Shown: positions 1-8,662 of the stretch, piece after piece
Position numbering within the stretch: position 1 is the stretch's first letter
Layout of the letters: every line of letters begins with the position of its first letter
Origin: Actinophytocola xinjiangensis
GTDB taxonomy: Bacteria > Actinomycetota > Actinomycetes > Mycobacteriales > Pseudonocardiaceae
Length of the DNA: 64,000 nt
Reading direction: 5' to 3'
NCBI RefSeq assembly: GCF_001921215.1
Contig: NZ_MSIF01000001.1
Span: forward strand, 124,001 to 188,000
Made by a program: the position numbers and the translations under genes
Notes under the pieces: generated by a model
What the model was told of the DNA's origin: nothing
Databases searched by the model: none
Seen by the model: only the letters and a program-made list of their open reading frames with translations

Positions 1-261
1 CTGGTGATGTCGGTCGAACCGGGGTTCGGCGGCCAGGAGTTCATGCCAGAGGTGTTGGACAAGGTGCGGGCGGTCCGGCGGTTGGTCGACCGGGGCGAGC
101 TGCAGGTGCTGATCGAGATCGACGGCGGCATCAACGCCGACACCATCGCCGAGGCGGCGGCGGCCGGCGTGGACTGCTTCGTCGCCGGTTCGGCGGTCTA
201 CGGGGCGGACGACCCGGCCGAGGCGGTCGGGCGGCTGCGGACTATGGCGGAGGGAAGCTAG
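1..261 (+). CDS. rpe: Ribulose-phosphate 3-epimerase, C-terminal part (cut by window edge)
   Basis: Interconverts ribulose 5-phosphate and xylulose 5-phosphate in the cytosol (pentose phosphate pathway). Only the last 86 codons are present; the frame is open at base 1. The visible part contains the family motif VEPGFGGQ and, further on, the EIDGGIN phosphate-binding segment, followed by the [12 protein letters not shown] strand and loop typical of the C-terminal end of this TIM barrel. The stop codon TAG directly abuts the ATG of the riboflavin synthase gene (no spacer), so the two are probably cotranscribed. This places the supply of ribulose 5-phosphate, a riboflavin precursor, beside the rib genes. 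Confidence 0.95.
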   Translation: MVMSVEPGFGGQEFMPEVLDKVRAVRRLVDRGELQVLIEIDGGINADTIAEAAAAGVDCFVAGSAVYGADDPAEAVGRLRTMAEGS

Positions 262-912
262 ATGTTCACCGGGATCGTGGAGGAGCGCGGCACGGTCGTC
301 GCGGTCGAGAGCCTGCCGGACGCCGCCCGGCTGTCCGTGGAGGGGCCGCTGGTCACCGCCGACGTCCGGCACGGCGACTCGATCGCCGTGAACGGCGTGT
401 GCCTGACCGTGGTCGCCGTCGACGGCGGCACGTTCACCGCCGACGTGATGCGCGAGACGCTGGACCGCTCCAGCCTCGGCAAGATCGGCCCCGGTGAACA
501 GGTCAACCTGGAACGCGCCGCCGAGGTCGGCAAACGGTTCGGCGGGCACATCGTGCAGGGGCACGTCGACGGCACCGGTGTGGTCCTCACCCGCCAGCCC
601 TCGGCCCACTGGGACCTGGTCCGCATCGGCCTGCCCAGCTATCTGGCCAGGTACCTGGTGGAGAAGGGGTCGATCACCGTCGACGGGGTATCCCTCACCG
701 TGGTAGACGTGACCGACGACGACTTCTCCGTCAGCCTCATCCCGGAGACGTTGCAGGCCACGACGCTCGGTGTCCGCCAGCCAGGTGACCTGGTGAATCT
801 CGAGGTGGACGTGGTCGCCAAGTACATCGAGAGGTTGGCCGCGCCACACTTGCCCGCCGCCTGGTCGGCGGCGGAGCAGAATGGGCGTAACTCCGAGCGG
901 GAGACACGATGA
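262..912 (+). CDS. ribE: Riboflavin synthase, alpha chain
   Basis: Catalyses dismutation of two 6,7-dimethyl-8-ribityllumazine molecules to riboflavin and the pyrimidinedione, the last step of riboflavin synthesis. The 216-residue protein starts with the diagnostic MFTGIVEE and shows two lumazine-binding repeats: the first with [13 protein letters not shown] and [12 protein letters not shown], the second with [15 protein letters not shown] and the [13 protein letters not shown] segment. Length fits the family (about 200-215). The ATG follows the rpe stop without a gap. Its TGA overlaps the start of ribBA in an ATGA, so the enzymes are translationally coupled. It is called ribC in mycobacterial nomenclature. 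Confidence 0.96.
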   Translation: MFTGIVEERGTVVAVESLPDAARLSVEGPLVTADVRHGDSIAVNGVCLTVVAVDGGTFTADVMRETLDRSSLGKIGPGEQVNLERAAEVGKRFGGHIVQGHVDGTGVVLTRQPSAHWDLVRIGLPSYLARYLVEKGSITVDGVSLTVVDVTDDDFSVSLIPETLQATTLGVRQPGDLVNLEVDVVAKYIERLAAPHLPAAWSAAEQNGRNSERETR

Positions 913-2153
913 GTGACATCAGCGGGATCGAGCGCGCGGTCGCGGACATCAAGGCCGGTCGGCCGGTCATCGTCGTCGACGACGAGGACCGGGAGAACGA
1001 GGGCGACCTCATCTTCGCCGCCGAGAAGGCGACACCGGAGCTGTTGGCGTTCATGGTGCGCTACACCTCCGGCTACATCTGTGTCCCGCTGACCGAGGCC
1101 GACTGCACCCGGCTGGACCTCCCGCCGATGTTCCACACCAACCAGGACGTGCGCGGTACGGCCTACACGGTCACGGTCGACGCCAAGGAGGGCGTGACGA
1201 CCGGCATCTCGGCCGCCGACCGCGCCCACACGATCCGGCTGCTGGCCAACGAGCAGGCCACCGCCGACTCCTTCACCCGTCCCGGTCACGTGGTTCCGTT
1301 ACGCGCCAAGGAGGGCGGCGTGCTGCGCCGCCCCGGCCACACCGAGGCGGCGATCGACCTCGCCGTGCTGGCCGGTCTGCGCCCGGCGGGCGTGCTGTGC
1401 GAGATCGTGTCGCAGAAGGACGAGGGCGACATGGCGCGGCGCGACGAGCTGGAGGTGTTCGCCGCCGAGCACGACCTGGCGATCATCTCCATCGCCGACC
1501 TGATCGACTACCGGCGGCGCAAGGAGGTGCAGGTCGTCCGGGTCGCCGAGGCCAGGATCCCGACCGCGCACGGCACGTTCCGGGCCGTCGGCTACGACTC
1601 CAAGCTCGACGGCATCGAGCACATCGCCCTGGTTTTCGGCGAGGTCGGCGACGGCGAGGACGTGTTGGTGCGCGTGCACTCCGAGTGCCTGACCGGTGAC
1701 GTGTTCTCCTCGCTGCGCTGTGACTGCGGCCCGCAGCTCGACGCCGCCCTCGCGGCGGTGGCGGCCGAGGGCCGGGGGATCGTGCTGTACATGCGCGGGC
1801 ACGAGGGCCGGGGGATCGGGCTGATGCACAAGCTGCAGGCCTACCAGCTGCAGGACGACGGCGCGGACACCGTGGACGCGAACCTGGCGCTGGGTGTGCC
1901 GGCCGACGCCCGCGACTACGGGCAGGGCGCGCAGATCCTGGTCAACCTGGGTGTGAAGTCGATGCGCCTGCTGACCAACAACCCGGCCAAGCGTGTCGGC
2001 CTGGACGGCTACGGCCTGCGGATCGCCGGCCGTGTCCCGCTGCCGGTGCGGCCGAATTCGGAGAACCTGCGCTACTTGCAGACCAAGCGCGACCGGATGG
2101 GCCACGAGCTGGGTGACCTGGACATGGACCTGTTGGAGGGGGGCCGGCTGTGA
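909..2153 (+). CDS. ribBA: Bifunctional 3,4-dihydroxy-2-butanone-4-phosphate synthase / GTP cyclohydrolase II
   Basis: Provides both precursors of riboflavin: the N-terminal domain (about residues 1-205) makes dihydroxybutanone phosphate from ribulose 5-phosphate, and the C-terminal domain (about 206-414) opens GTP. The N-terminal domain carries the acidic metal-binding loop [16 protein letters not shown]. The C-terminal domain has the zinc cysteines in [19 protein letters not shown], the [10 protein letters not shown] motif, and NNPAKRVGL followed by [15 protein letters not shown]. At 414 residues it is the usual length of the fused enzyme. It overlaps ribE by four bases. A 117-base spacer with a dyad follows before ribH. 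Confidence 0.97.
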   Translation: MSDISGIERAVADIKAGRPVIVVDDEDRENEGDLIFAAEKATPELLAFMVRYTSGYICVPLTEADCTRLDLPPMFHTNQDVRGTAYTVTVDAKEGVTTGISAADRAHTIRLLANEQATADSFTRPGHVVPLRAKEGGVLRRPGHTEAAIDLAVLAGLRPAGVLCEIVSQKDEGDMARRDELEVFAAEHDLAIISIADLIDYRRRKEVQVVRVAEARIPTAHGTFRAVGYDSKLDGIEHIALVFGEVGDGEDVLVRVHSECLTGDVFSSLRCDCGPQLDAALAAVAAEGRGIVLYMRGHEGRGIGLMHKLQAYQLQDDGADTVDANLALGVPADARDYGQGAQILVNLGVKSMRLLTNNPAKRVGLDGYGLRIAGRVPLPVRPNSENLRYLQTKRDRMGHELGDLDMDLLEGGRL

Positions 2154-2172
2154 GCGGGAGCGGAGCCGCGTG

Positions 2173-2237
2173 CGCCGTCTGGACTGAGGAGCAGCGCAGG
2201 CGCGCCAGCGCCGAGCAGCGGACGAGGGAAGACGGCG
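2173..2237. repeat. Inverted repeat in the ribBA-ribH spacer
   Basis: The 117-base spacer between ribBA and ribH holds an 8-base arm CGCCGTCT at 2173-2180 and its exact complement AGACGGCG at 2230-2237. The loop contains two copies of GAGCAGCG (2190-2197 and 2213-2220) around a GGCGCGCC palindrome. Similarity between the flanks extends the stem imperfectly outward. It could be an RNA hairpin affecting processing between the cistrons or a dispersed intergenic repeat. No function can be assigned. Confidence 0.4.
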
Positions 2238-2243
2238 TGGTAG

Positions 2244-3208
<965 letters not shown>

Positions 3209-3211
3209 GGG

Positions 3212-3679
3212 TCAGGCTCGCTGCCCGGACCGCACGGTCGAGGTCGCCTCGGCGACCTGCCCGGCCCACGAGTCGTGCCCGGCGAGGCCGACCTCGGTGA
3301 TCCGCACGGAGAACAGCCTGGTCCGTTCGTCGCCGGTGCTGGCCTCGTAGGCGCCGGCGCCCTGTTCGTAGAGGAACTTCTCGACGTGCAGCCGGTTCTG
3401 CACCTCGCGGGACAGCGTCCACTGCTCGTGTGAGCGGGTGGCGTTCATCAGTGCGAGGGTCAGCGCCGCGCCGGCGCTGGAGATGACGATCCACCAGCGG
3501 GGTACGGCCGGGATGCCGGACATGGCGGTGGTGACGACCGAGAGCAGCACGCTGCCGAAGACCAGTAACCTCGACACCCGCCGGTTGCGCAGTGCCCGTC
3601 GTCGCCAGTTCCTGAGCAGGGCCTGCCACTGGTCGAACGCCCGGTTCCGCAGTTCGTCCTCGTCGCTCATGCGCACCAT
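3212..3679 (-). CDS. DUF4231 (SLATT-like) two-TM protein
   Basis: A 155-residue protein with a charged helical N-terminus (about 1-38), two closely spaced transmembrane segments (about 40-58 and 64-82) and a soluble helical tail. The arrangement, with NATRSHEQWTLSREVQNRLHVEKFLYEQGAGAY after the second segment, matches DUF4231. This family belongs to the SLATT group of 2TM proteins, for which a role as membrane effectors in bacterial conflict systems has been proposed. Translation could start at 3679 or at ATG 3670 (MSDEDEL); neither has a clear Shine-Dalgarno sequence. It diverges from the toxin-antitoxin pair across a shared palindromic promoter region. Confidence 0.7.
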   Translation of the reverse strand: MVRMSDEDELRNRAFDQWQALLRNWRRRALRNRRVSRLLVFGSVLLSVVTTAMSGIPAVPRWWIVISSAGAALTLALMNATRSHEQWTLSREVQNRLHVEKFLYEQGAGAYEASTGDERTRLFSVRITEVGLAGHDSWAGQVAEATSTVRSGQRA

Positions 3680-3692
3680 GATGGACCAGGTG

Positions 3693-3720
3693 GCTACTCG
3701 GGTACTACCCCGGGTAGCAT
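3693..3720 (+). promoter_or_regulatory. Putative autoregulatory operator and leaderless promoter of the toxin-antitoxin pair
   Basis: An imperfect palindrome spans 3693-3718: left arm GCTACTCGGG, right arm CCCGGGTAGC, 9 of 10 positions complementary. Its right end contains the -10-like hexamer TAGCAT (3715-3720). Seven bases downstream lies GTG 3728, so transcription would begin at or next to the start codon, producing a leaderless mRNA. RHH antitoxins usually repress their own promoter through such dyads; that this one does so is inference. Confidence 0.5.
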
Positions 3721-3727
3721 CGTGGGT

Positions 3728-3940
3728 GTGAAGCTGAGTGTGAGCCTGCCCGCCGAGGACGTGGCCTTCGTCGACGAGTACGTCGAGCGCACCGGGGAGC
3801 CGTCACGTTCCTCGGCGATCCAGCGCGCCATCGCCCTGCTGCGCACGGCCGAGTTGGAGGACGAGTACGTCAACGCCTTCGACGAGTGGGAGCAGGCCGA
3901 GACCGAGGCGTGGGAGCGCGCGAGCGGCGACGGGTTGTGA
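3728..3940 (+). CDS. Ribbon-helix-helix antitoxin (MazE-like)
   Basis: Small 70-residue protein beginning with a beta strand of the ribbon-helix-helix fold (KLSVSLPAEDVAFVDEYVERTG) followed by the helix pair SRSSAIQRAIALLRTAELEDEYV and an acidic tail (EWEQAETEAWERASGDG) that would wrap around the toxin. This is the usual build of RHH antitoxins paired with MazF/PemK toxins. GTG 3728 is preferred over GTG 3722 because it lies seven bases after the -10-like TAGCAT and begins exactly at the RHH strand. Its stop overlaps the toxin start (GTGA). Confidence 0.85.
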   Translation: MKLSVSLPAEDVAFVDEYVERTGEPSRSSAIQRAIALLRTAELEDEYVNAFDEWEQAETEAWERASGDGL

Positions 3941-4284
3941 AACGCGGCGAGGTCTACTGGGTCGACCTCGAACCCGTCCGCGGTTCGGAGGCCAACAAGA
4001 CCCGCCCGGCGGTGATCGTGTCCAACGACGCGGCCAACCGGGCCGCGAGCCGCGCCGGCCGGGGAGTTGTCACGGTCGTGCCGATCACCTCGAACGTCGG
4101 CCGGGTGTACCCGTTCCAGGTGCTGCTGCCCGCCGCCGACTGCGGCCTGCCGGCCGACTCGAAGGCCCAGGCCGAGCAGGTGCGCACGGTCGCCACCGAT
4201 CGGGTGCGGCGGCGGATCGGGGCGGTGCCGGCGGAGGTGATGGGCCGACTGGACGGCGCGTTGCGCACCCATCTGGCCCTGTGA
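3937..4284 (+). CDS. mazF: MazF/PemK-family endoribonuclease toxin
   Basis: The 115-residue protein has the hallmarks of the PemK/MazF fold: VKRGEVYWVDLEPVRGSEANKTRPAVIVSN at the N-terminus, including the conserved G-E and the RPAVIVSND segment, then VVTVVPITSN and QAEQVRTVATDRV near the end. Such toxins cleave mRNA at short motifs and are held inactive by the cognate antitoxin. The gene overlaps the antitoxin by four bases, the normal order and coupling for this class. All core motifs are intact, so it should be functional. Cleavage specificity cannot be read from the sequence. Confidence 0.92.
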   Translation: MKRGEVYWVDLEPVRGSEANKTRPAVIVSNDAANRAASRAGRGVVTVVPITSNVGRVYPFQVLLPAADCGLPADSKAQAEQVRTVATDRVRRRIGAVPAEVMGRLDGALRTHLAL

Positions 4285-4328
4285 AGAAATTCGTTCAAGA
4301 TTGAACCGCGCGCGGCGCGGATGCGTTA

Positions 4329-4376
4329 GGCCTCCTGTACTGACTGTACTGATGGTCCGATAGCTACCAGGAGGCC
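4329..4376 (+). promoter_or_regulatory. Hairpin hiding the Rieske gene ribosome binding site, with tandem 9-mers in its loop
   Basis: GGCCTCCTG (4329-4337) is perfectly complementary to CAGGAGGCC (4368-4376). The right arm contains the AGGAGG Shine-Dalgarno of the following TTG start at 4381. The loop carries CTGTACTGA twice in direct succession (4335-4343 and 4344-4352; the first copy overlaps the left arm). If transcription starts upstream, the stem would mask the ribosome binding site; the tandem 9-mers could also be a protein-binding site. Confidence 0.5.
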
Positions 4377-4380
4377 CGGT

Positions 4381-4860
4381 TTGACCGCAGTTGAACCCAC
4401 CACGCACATCCGTAGTCGCCGCGACATGCTCTGTGGCCTGGCCGTCGCCGTGGTCGCCCCCGGCGCGCTGGTCGTCGCCTGCGGCAGTGATTCCGGCTCC
4501 GGCGGCGATTCCGGCGGCGGCTCCGGTTCCGACTCCGGTTCCGGCGGCGGCTCCGGGGGTGCCTCCGGGTCGCCCGGCGCGATCTCGCTGGCCGACATCC
4601 CCGATGGCCGCGGGCTGATCGTCGACGCCCCGCAGGGCAAGGCGCTGCTGGTGCGCACCGGCGACGAGGTCAAGGCGTTCAACGCCAGCTGCACCCACAA
4701 GGGCACGATCGTCAGCGCGCCGAAGGACGGCGTCGCCGAGTGTCCCAGCCACGGCAGCCAGTTCCAGCTCTCCGACGGCGCGGCGGTCAAGGGGCCGGCC
4801 ACGAGCCCGCTGGCCGAACTGACCGTGACCGTCGAGGGGGACAAGGTCACCGTCGCGTGA
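4381..4860 (+). CDS. Secreted Rieske [2Fe-2S] lipoprotein
   Basis: A 159-residue exported electron-transfer protein. The N-terminus has a Tat-like motif RSRRDML (residues 11-17), a hydrophobic stretch, and a lipobox VVAC with Cys34 as the lipid anchor. A Ser/Gly-rich linker (about 35-64) leads to the Rieske domain with the two cluster motifs Cys104-Thr-His106 and Cys121-Pro-Ser-His124. The redox partner is unknown; no oxidase or cytochrome gene is adjacent. The TTG start is fixed by a strong AGGAGG six bases upstream, part of a potential hairpin. The folded Fe-S protein and twin arginines fit Tat export. Confidence 0.88.
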   Translation: MTAVEPTTHIRSRRDMLCGLAVAVVAPGALVVACGSDSGSGGDSGGGSGSDSGSGGGSGGASGSPGAISLADIPDGRGLIVDAPQGKALLVRTGDEVKAFNASCTHKGTIVSAPKDGVAECPSHGSQFQLSDGAAVKGPATSPLAELTVTVEGDKVTVA

Positions 4861-4935
4861 GGAGCGTCCCGGATCCGCCCTCTGACGTGGGCTGAACGCA
4901 CAAAAGATGAGGGCCATTCGGGTTATAGCCCGGCA

Positions 4936-4985
4936 GGTTACCGCCTGGTTAAGGTGTTTTCACCATACGTAACCAGGCGGTAACC
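4936..4985. promoter_or_regulatory. Perfect 16-bp inverted repeat upstream of the SGNH hydrolase gene
   Basis: GGTTACCGCCTGGTTA (4936-4951) is repeated exactly in inverted orientation as TAACCAGGCGGTAACC (4970-4985). The 18-base spacer itself contains a small hairpin, GGTG-TTTT-CACC (4953-4964). The element ends 23 bases before the ATG at 5009, so it may be a dimeric regulator operator or a structured 5' leader. It lacks a following T-run, which argues against a simple terminator of the Rieske gene. Confidence 0.5.
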
Positions 4986-5008
4986 GCCGTGGCCCCGGGG
5001 AGCTGCTC

Positions 5009-6043
5009 ATGCGAGGGGTACGAATCGTCGGAGCCGGGGCAGCCGCCCTGCTGACCGTCGGCCTGCTGGCCACAACACCCACCGCGGCCGCCCAGGAGGC
5101 GGTCGACGACCGGCCGACGGCGATCGTCTCCCTCGGCGACAGCGCCATCTCCGGTGAGGGCGCCGGCGACTACGAGAACGGCACCAAGGGCGAGAACGGC
5201 AACTGGTGCCACCGCTCGAACAACGCGCTCGTCCACCGCACGACCGTCGCCGACGAGACGATCAACCTCGCCTGCTCCGGCGCGGACGCGGCCAACGTGT
5301 CGCTGGCCGACACCTCGCACTACACCGAGGGCTCCCAGGCCCGCCGGCTGATCGACGTCGCCCAGCAGTACCGCGTCACGACGGTGATCGTCCAGGTCGG
5401 CGCCAACGACGACCCCGCCTTCGCCGACACGGTGCTCGACTGCATCGCCGAGTGGTTCAACCCGTTCAGCTCCGGCTGCCGCGCCAGCCTGCAGTCCCAG
5501 TGGCCGCAACGGGTCGCGGCGATGGCGCCCAAGGTCGAGGTCGCGGTGAACGACGTGAAGTCCGCGATGTCCCAGGCCGGCTACGCCGCCGGCAGCTACA
5601 ACCTGGTCCTCACCTCCTACGCCTCGCCGATGACCGAGAACATGGACGACATCCTGCACGGACCGCAGGGCTGCCCGTTCAAGATCGCCGACGCGCGCTG
5701 GGGCCGCACCGTGGCCGTCCCGCAGCTGTCCGAGGCCCTGCGTGGCGTGGCCACCAGGACCGGCGCGAAGTTCCTCGACTTCTCCCGGGGCTCGGAGGGC
5801 CACGAGGCGTGCAGCGGCTACGGCGACTCGTCGACCGAGTGGCAGAACCGGGTGAAGGTCGACCCGTGGGCGTGGGTGACCGGTGGCCTGGACGCGATCG
5901 GCATCCACATGGCGCAGGAGTCCTTCCACCCCAACGCCCGTGGACACACGCAGCTCGGCCGGTGCGTGACGGAGTTCGTGAACTCCGGTCGGGGCTCGGC
6001 CGCCTGCGTCGTCGGATCGGACGGAAACCTCCACGCCGTGTGA
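5009..6043 (+). CDS. Secreted SGNH/GDSL hydrolase (lipase/esterase family)
   Basis: A 344-residue protein with a Sec signal peptide (about 1-28, cleavage near TAAAQ) followed by an SGNH domain. The nucleophile block is IVSLGDSAISGEG, the glycine lies in the NLACSGADAANV block, the asparagine in QVGANDD, and the catalytic Asp/His pair appears in SFHPNARGH close to the C-terminus. Several cysteines suggest disulfide bonds, as in secreted actinobacterial lipases of this type. The substrate cannot be read from the sequence. The start ATG is preceded by a GGGGAG element and a large inverted repeat. A terminator follows the stop. Confidence 0.85.
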   Translation: MRGVRIVGAGAAALLTVGLLATTPTAAAQEAVDDRPTAIVSLGDSAISGEGAGDYENGTKGENGNWCHRSNNALVHRTTVADETINLACSGADAANVSLADTSHYTEGSQARRLIDVAQQYRVTTVIVQVGANDDPAFADTVLDCIAEWFNPFSSGCRASLQSQWPQRVAAMAPKVEVAVNDVKSAMSQAGYAAGSYNLVLTSYASPMTENMDDILHGPQGCPFKIADARWGRTVAVPQLSEALRGVATRTGAKFLDFSRGSEGHEACSGYGDSSTEWQNRVKVDPWAWVTGGLDAIGIHMAQESFHPNARGHTQLGRCVTEFVNSGRGSAACVVGSDGNLHAV

Positions 6044-6048
6044 TCCAC

Positions 6049-6088
6049 CCGGGCCCACCCGCTCCGCCTCCGGACCGGGTGGGCCCGG
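6049..6088. terminator. Bidirectional transcription terminator
   Basis: A 13-bp stem with arms CCGGGCCCACCCG (6049-6061) and CGGGTGGGCCCGG (6076-6088) closes a 14-base loop and is followed by CTGTTT. It lies between the convergent SGNH hydrolase and HAD-like genes and can serve both. Confidence 0.75.
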
Positions 6089-6098
6089 CTGTTTCCGC

Positions 6099-6620
6099 TC
6101 ACCGCAGCGAACGCGCCCACCGGCCCACCGCCGCCACCTGCTCCCCGGTGATCCCGACCGCCGGATCCACCGCGACCAACTCCGTCGCCACCCCGGCCGC
6201 CCGCCGCCGCGCCAGGAACGCCTCCCGCGCCGCCGGATGGATCCCGAAGTCGTCGTCGAACCAGGCCAGCGCCCGTCCGGCGGCGTACCGCGCGACGGGC
6301 CCGTACTTCCAGGTGAACGGCCGCCCCGGCAGCGGCTCCAGCCCGGCGGGGAACTCGATCACCGGCAGCCTCGGCAGCCCGATCGCCGGGCCCATGATCG
6401 TGTTCGCCTGGTGTTCCCAGCTCGTCGCCCACGCCAGGTCCAGGCCGAGGCCGAGCAGCGCCGGGCCCATCGACGGGTCGAGCCACATCCGCAGCGGGCG
6501 GCGGCGGCTCCAGCCGGGCAGCCGGAACCGGTGCTCGACGAACCCGGGCCGGCGGGTCTCGTCGCGGGCGGCCCAGGGGCTCAGTGGTCCGTCGACGTCG
6601 AGCAGCAGCAGCGGTCGCAC
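6099..6620 (-). CDS. HAD-like hydrolase family protein
   Basis: A 173-residue protein starting MRPLLLLDVDGPLSPW; the DVDG motif near residue 8 corresponds to motif I (Asp nucleophile and Asp+2) of HAD phosphohydrolases. A later segment, AWFDDDFGI, could supply the motif IV acidic residues, and WATSWEHQAN resembles motif II (Ser/Thr). Substrate unknown. The GTG at 6620 is chosen because the alternative ATG at 6692 would overlap the uvrC start and promoter on the other strand and adds residues with no homologous look. It converges on the SGNH hydrolase gene across a shared terminator. Confidence 0.7.
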   Translation of the reverse strand: MRPLLLLDVDGPLSPWAARDETRRPGFVEHRFRLPGWSRRRPLRMWLDPSMGPALLGLGLDLAWATSWEHQANTIMGPAIGLPRLPVIEFPAGLEPLPGRPFTWKYGPVARYAAGRALAWFDDDFGIHPAAREAFLARRRAAGVATELVAVDPAVGITGEQVAAVGRWARSLR

Positions 6621-6661
6621 CTCGCCAGGATGCCCTGCCGCACACTGTCGGTGGCCGGCCG

Positions 6662-6667
6662 TAGGCT
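6662..6667 (+). promoter_or_regulatory. -10 element of a leaderless uvrC promoter
   Basis: TAGGCT fits the actinobacterial TANNNT -10 consensus and lies six bases before the GTG start of uvrC, so the transcript would start at the start codon. No clear -35 element was seen. Confidence 0.5.
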
Positions 6668-6673
6668 GAACGG

Positions 6674-8662
6674 GTGGCAGATCCGTCGACATATCGGCCG
6701 TCGCCGGGCACGATCCCGGACGCTCCCGGGGTGTACAAGTTCCGCGACCCCCGGGGCGCGGTGATCTACGTCGGCAAGGCCAAGAGCCTGCGCGGCCGGC
6801 TCAACTCCTACTTCGCCGACCTCTCCCTGTTGCACCCGCGTACCCGGCAGATGGTCACCACCGCCGGCTCGGTCGAGTGGACCGTCGTCGCCACCGAGGT
6901 CGAGGCGCTGCAGCTGGAGTACAACTGGATCAAGGAGTTCGACCCTCGGTTCAACGTCCGCTACCGGGACGACAAGTCCTACCCGGTCCTGGCGGTCACG
7001 CTCAACGAGGAGTATCCGAGGCTGCACGTCTACCGCGGCCCGCGCCGCCGGGGCGTGCGCTACTTCGGGCCCTACGCCCACGCCTGGGCCATCCGGGAGA
7101 CCCTCGACCTGCTGCTGCGCGTGTTCCCGGCCCGCACCTGCTCCAAGGGCGTGTTCAGACGCCACGGCCAGATCGGCCGGCCCTGCCTGCTCGGCTACAT
7201 CGGCAAGTGCTCCGCCCCGTGCGTCGGGCGGGTCAGCGCCGAGGAACACCGCGACATCGTCGACGACTTCTGTGACTTCCTCGCCGGCCAGACCGACCGG
7301 ATGATGCGGCGCATCGAGAAGGAGATGAACGCCGCCTCCGCCGACCTGGAGTTCGAGCGCGCCGCCCGGCTGCGCGACGACCTCGCGGCGCTGCGCCGCG
7401 CCATGGAGAAGCAGGCGGTCGTGTTCGGTGACGGGACCGACGCGGACGTCGTCGCCTTCGCCCACGACGATCTCGAGGCGGCCGTCCAGGTCTTCCACGT
7501 GCGCGGCGGCCGGGTGCGTGGCCAGCGCGGCTGGGTCATCGACAAGATCGACGAGATCGACGAGGCCGGGCTGGTCCACCAGTTCGTCAGCCAGTTCTAC
7601 GGCGACCAGGCCGACCTCGCCGAGGAGGGCACCGCGAGCCCGGTCCCGCGCGAGGTCCTCGTCCCGGCGCTGCCCGACGACGCGCCCGCGATCTCCGACT
7701 GGCTCTCGGGCCTGCGCGGCTCCCGGGTGCAGTTGCGGGTCCCGCACCGGGGCGACAAGCGCGCCCTCATGGACACCGTGGCGCGCAACGCGAAGGAGGC
7801 CTTCGCCCAGCACAAGCTCCGCCGCGCCGGCGACCTGACCGCGCGCTCGGCGGCTCTTCAGGAACTCCAGGACGCGCTCGGCCTGGAGACCGCGCCGCTG
7901 CGCATCGAGTGCGTCGACATCAGCCACATCCAGGGCTCGGACGTCGTCGCCTCGCTGGTCGTCTTCGAGGACGGGCTGGCGCGCAAGTCCGAGTACCGCC
8001 GCTTCGCCATCCGGGAGGCCGCGACCGAGGGCGACGTCGCCGCCATCGCCGAGGTCGTCCGCCGCCGCTTCACCCGCTACCTGTCCGAGACCAACGGCAA
8101 CGGCACCGGGGCCGGGGCCGGGGCCGAACCCGCCGACCAGGAGATCCGGGGCGGCATCGACCCGGAGACCGGGCGGCCGAAGAAGTTCGCCTACCCGCCC
8201 AACCTGCTCGTCGTCGACGGCGCCGGCCCGCAGGCCAACGCCGCCGCCGACGTGCTGGCCGAACTGGGCATCTCCGACGTCGCGGTGATCGGCCTGGCCA
8301 AGCGCCTGGAGGAGGTGTGGTTGCCGGCCGACCCCGAGCCGACCATCCTCTCCCGCACCAGCGAGGGCCTCTACCTGCTGCAACGCGTCCGGGACGAGGC
8401 CCACCGGTTCGCCATCACCTACCATCGCGGGAAACGCTCGAAGCGGATGACCACCTCGGCGCTCGACGGCATCCCAGGCCTCGGGCAGAGCCGCAAGGCG
8501 GCGCTCCTCAAACACTTCGGCTCGCTCAAGCGGCTGCGCGAGGCGAGCGTGAACGACATCAGCGGCGTACCCGGTATCGGCACGCACACCGCGGCGCTGG
8601 TACACAGCGCACTGGAGCGGGACACGCCGGACAACACGCCGGACAAGGGGAGGGGACTATGA
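6674..8662 (+). CDS. uvrC: Excinuclease ABC subunit C
   Basis: Makes the dual incisions in nucleotide excision repair together with UvrA and UvrB. The 662-residue protein has an N-terminal GIY-YIG nuclease domain ([20 protein letters not shown], about residues 14-33), a UVR motif for UvrB binding (about 205-240), an RNase H-like endonuclease domain ([21 protein letters not shown], about 415-435), and a C-terminal helix-hairpin-helix pair ([20 protein letters not shown] and [13 protein letters not shown]). A short Gly/Ala/Asn-rich insert sits near residues 475-490. Translation is probably leaderless. Its TGA overlaps rapZ as ATGA. Confidence 0.97.
   Translation: MADPSTYRPSPGTIPDAPGVYKFRDPRGAVIYVGKAKSLRGRLNSYFADLSLLHPRTRQMVTTAGSVEWTVVATEVEALQLEYNWIKEFDPRFNVRYRDDKSYPVLAVTLNEEYPRLHVYRGPRRRGVRYFGPYAHAWAIRETLDLLLRVFPARTCSKGVFRRHGQIGRPCLLGYIGKCSAPCVGRVSAEEHRDIVDDFCDFLAGQTDRMMRRIEKEMNAASADLEFERAARLRDDLAALRRAMEKQAVVFGDGTDADVVAFAHDDLEAAVQVFHVRGGRVRGQRGWVIDKIDEIDEAGLVHQFVSQFYGDQADLAEEGTASPVPREVLVPALPDDAPAISDWLSGLRGSRVQLRVPHRGDKRALMDTVARNAKEAFAQHKLRRAGDLTARSAALQELQDALGLETAPLRIECVDISHIQGSDVVASLVVFEDGLARKSEYRRFAIREAATEGDVAAIAEVVRRRFTRYLSETNGNGTGAGAGAEPADQEIRGGIDPETGRPKKFAYPPNLLVVDGAGPQANAAADVLAELGISDVAVIGLAKRLEEVWLPADPEPTILSRTSEGLYLLQRVRDEAHRFAITYHRGKRSKRMTTSALDGIPGLGQSRKAALLKHFGSLKRLREASVNDISGVPGIGTHTAALVHSALERDTPDNTPDKGRGL

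Noticed and set aside
1-912. FMN riboswitch for the riboflavin genes
   Set aside because: No RFN-like leader is seen; ribE directly follows rpe with no intergenic space, and the ribBA-ribH spacer does not show the conserved FMN aptamer segments.
6581-8605. 674-codon open frame antisense to uvrC
   Set aside because: uvrC on the plus strand is unambiguous and the antisense product has no recognisable domain.
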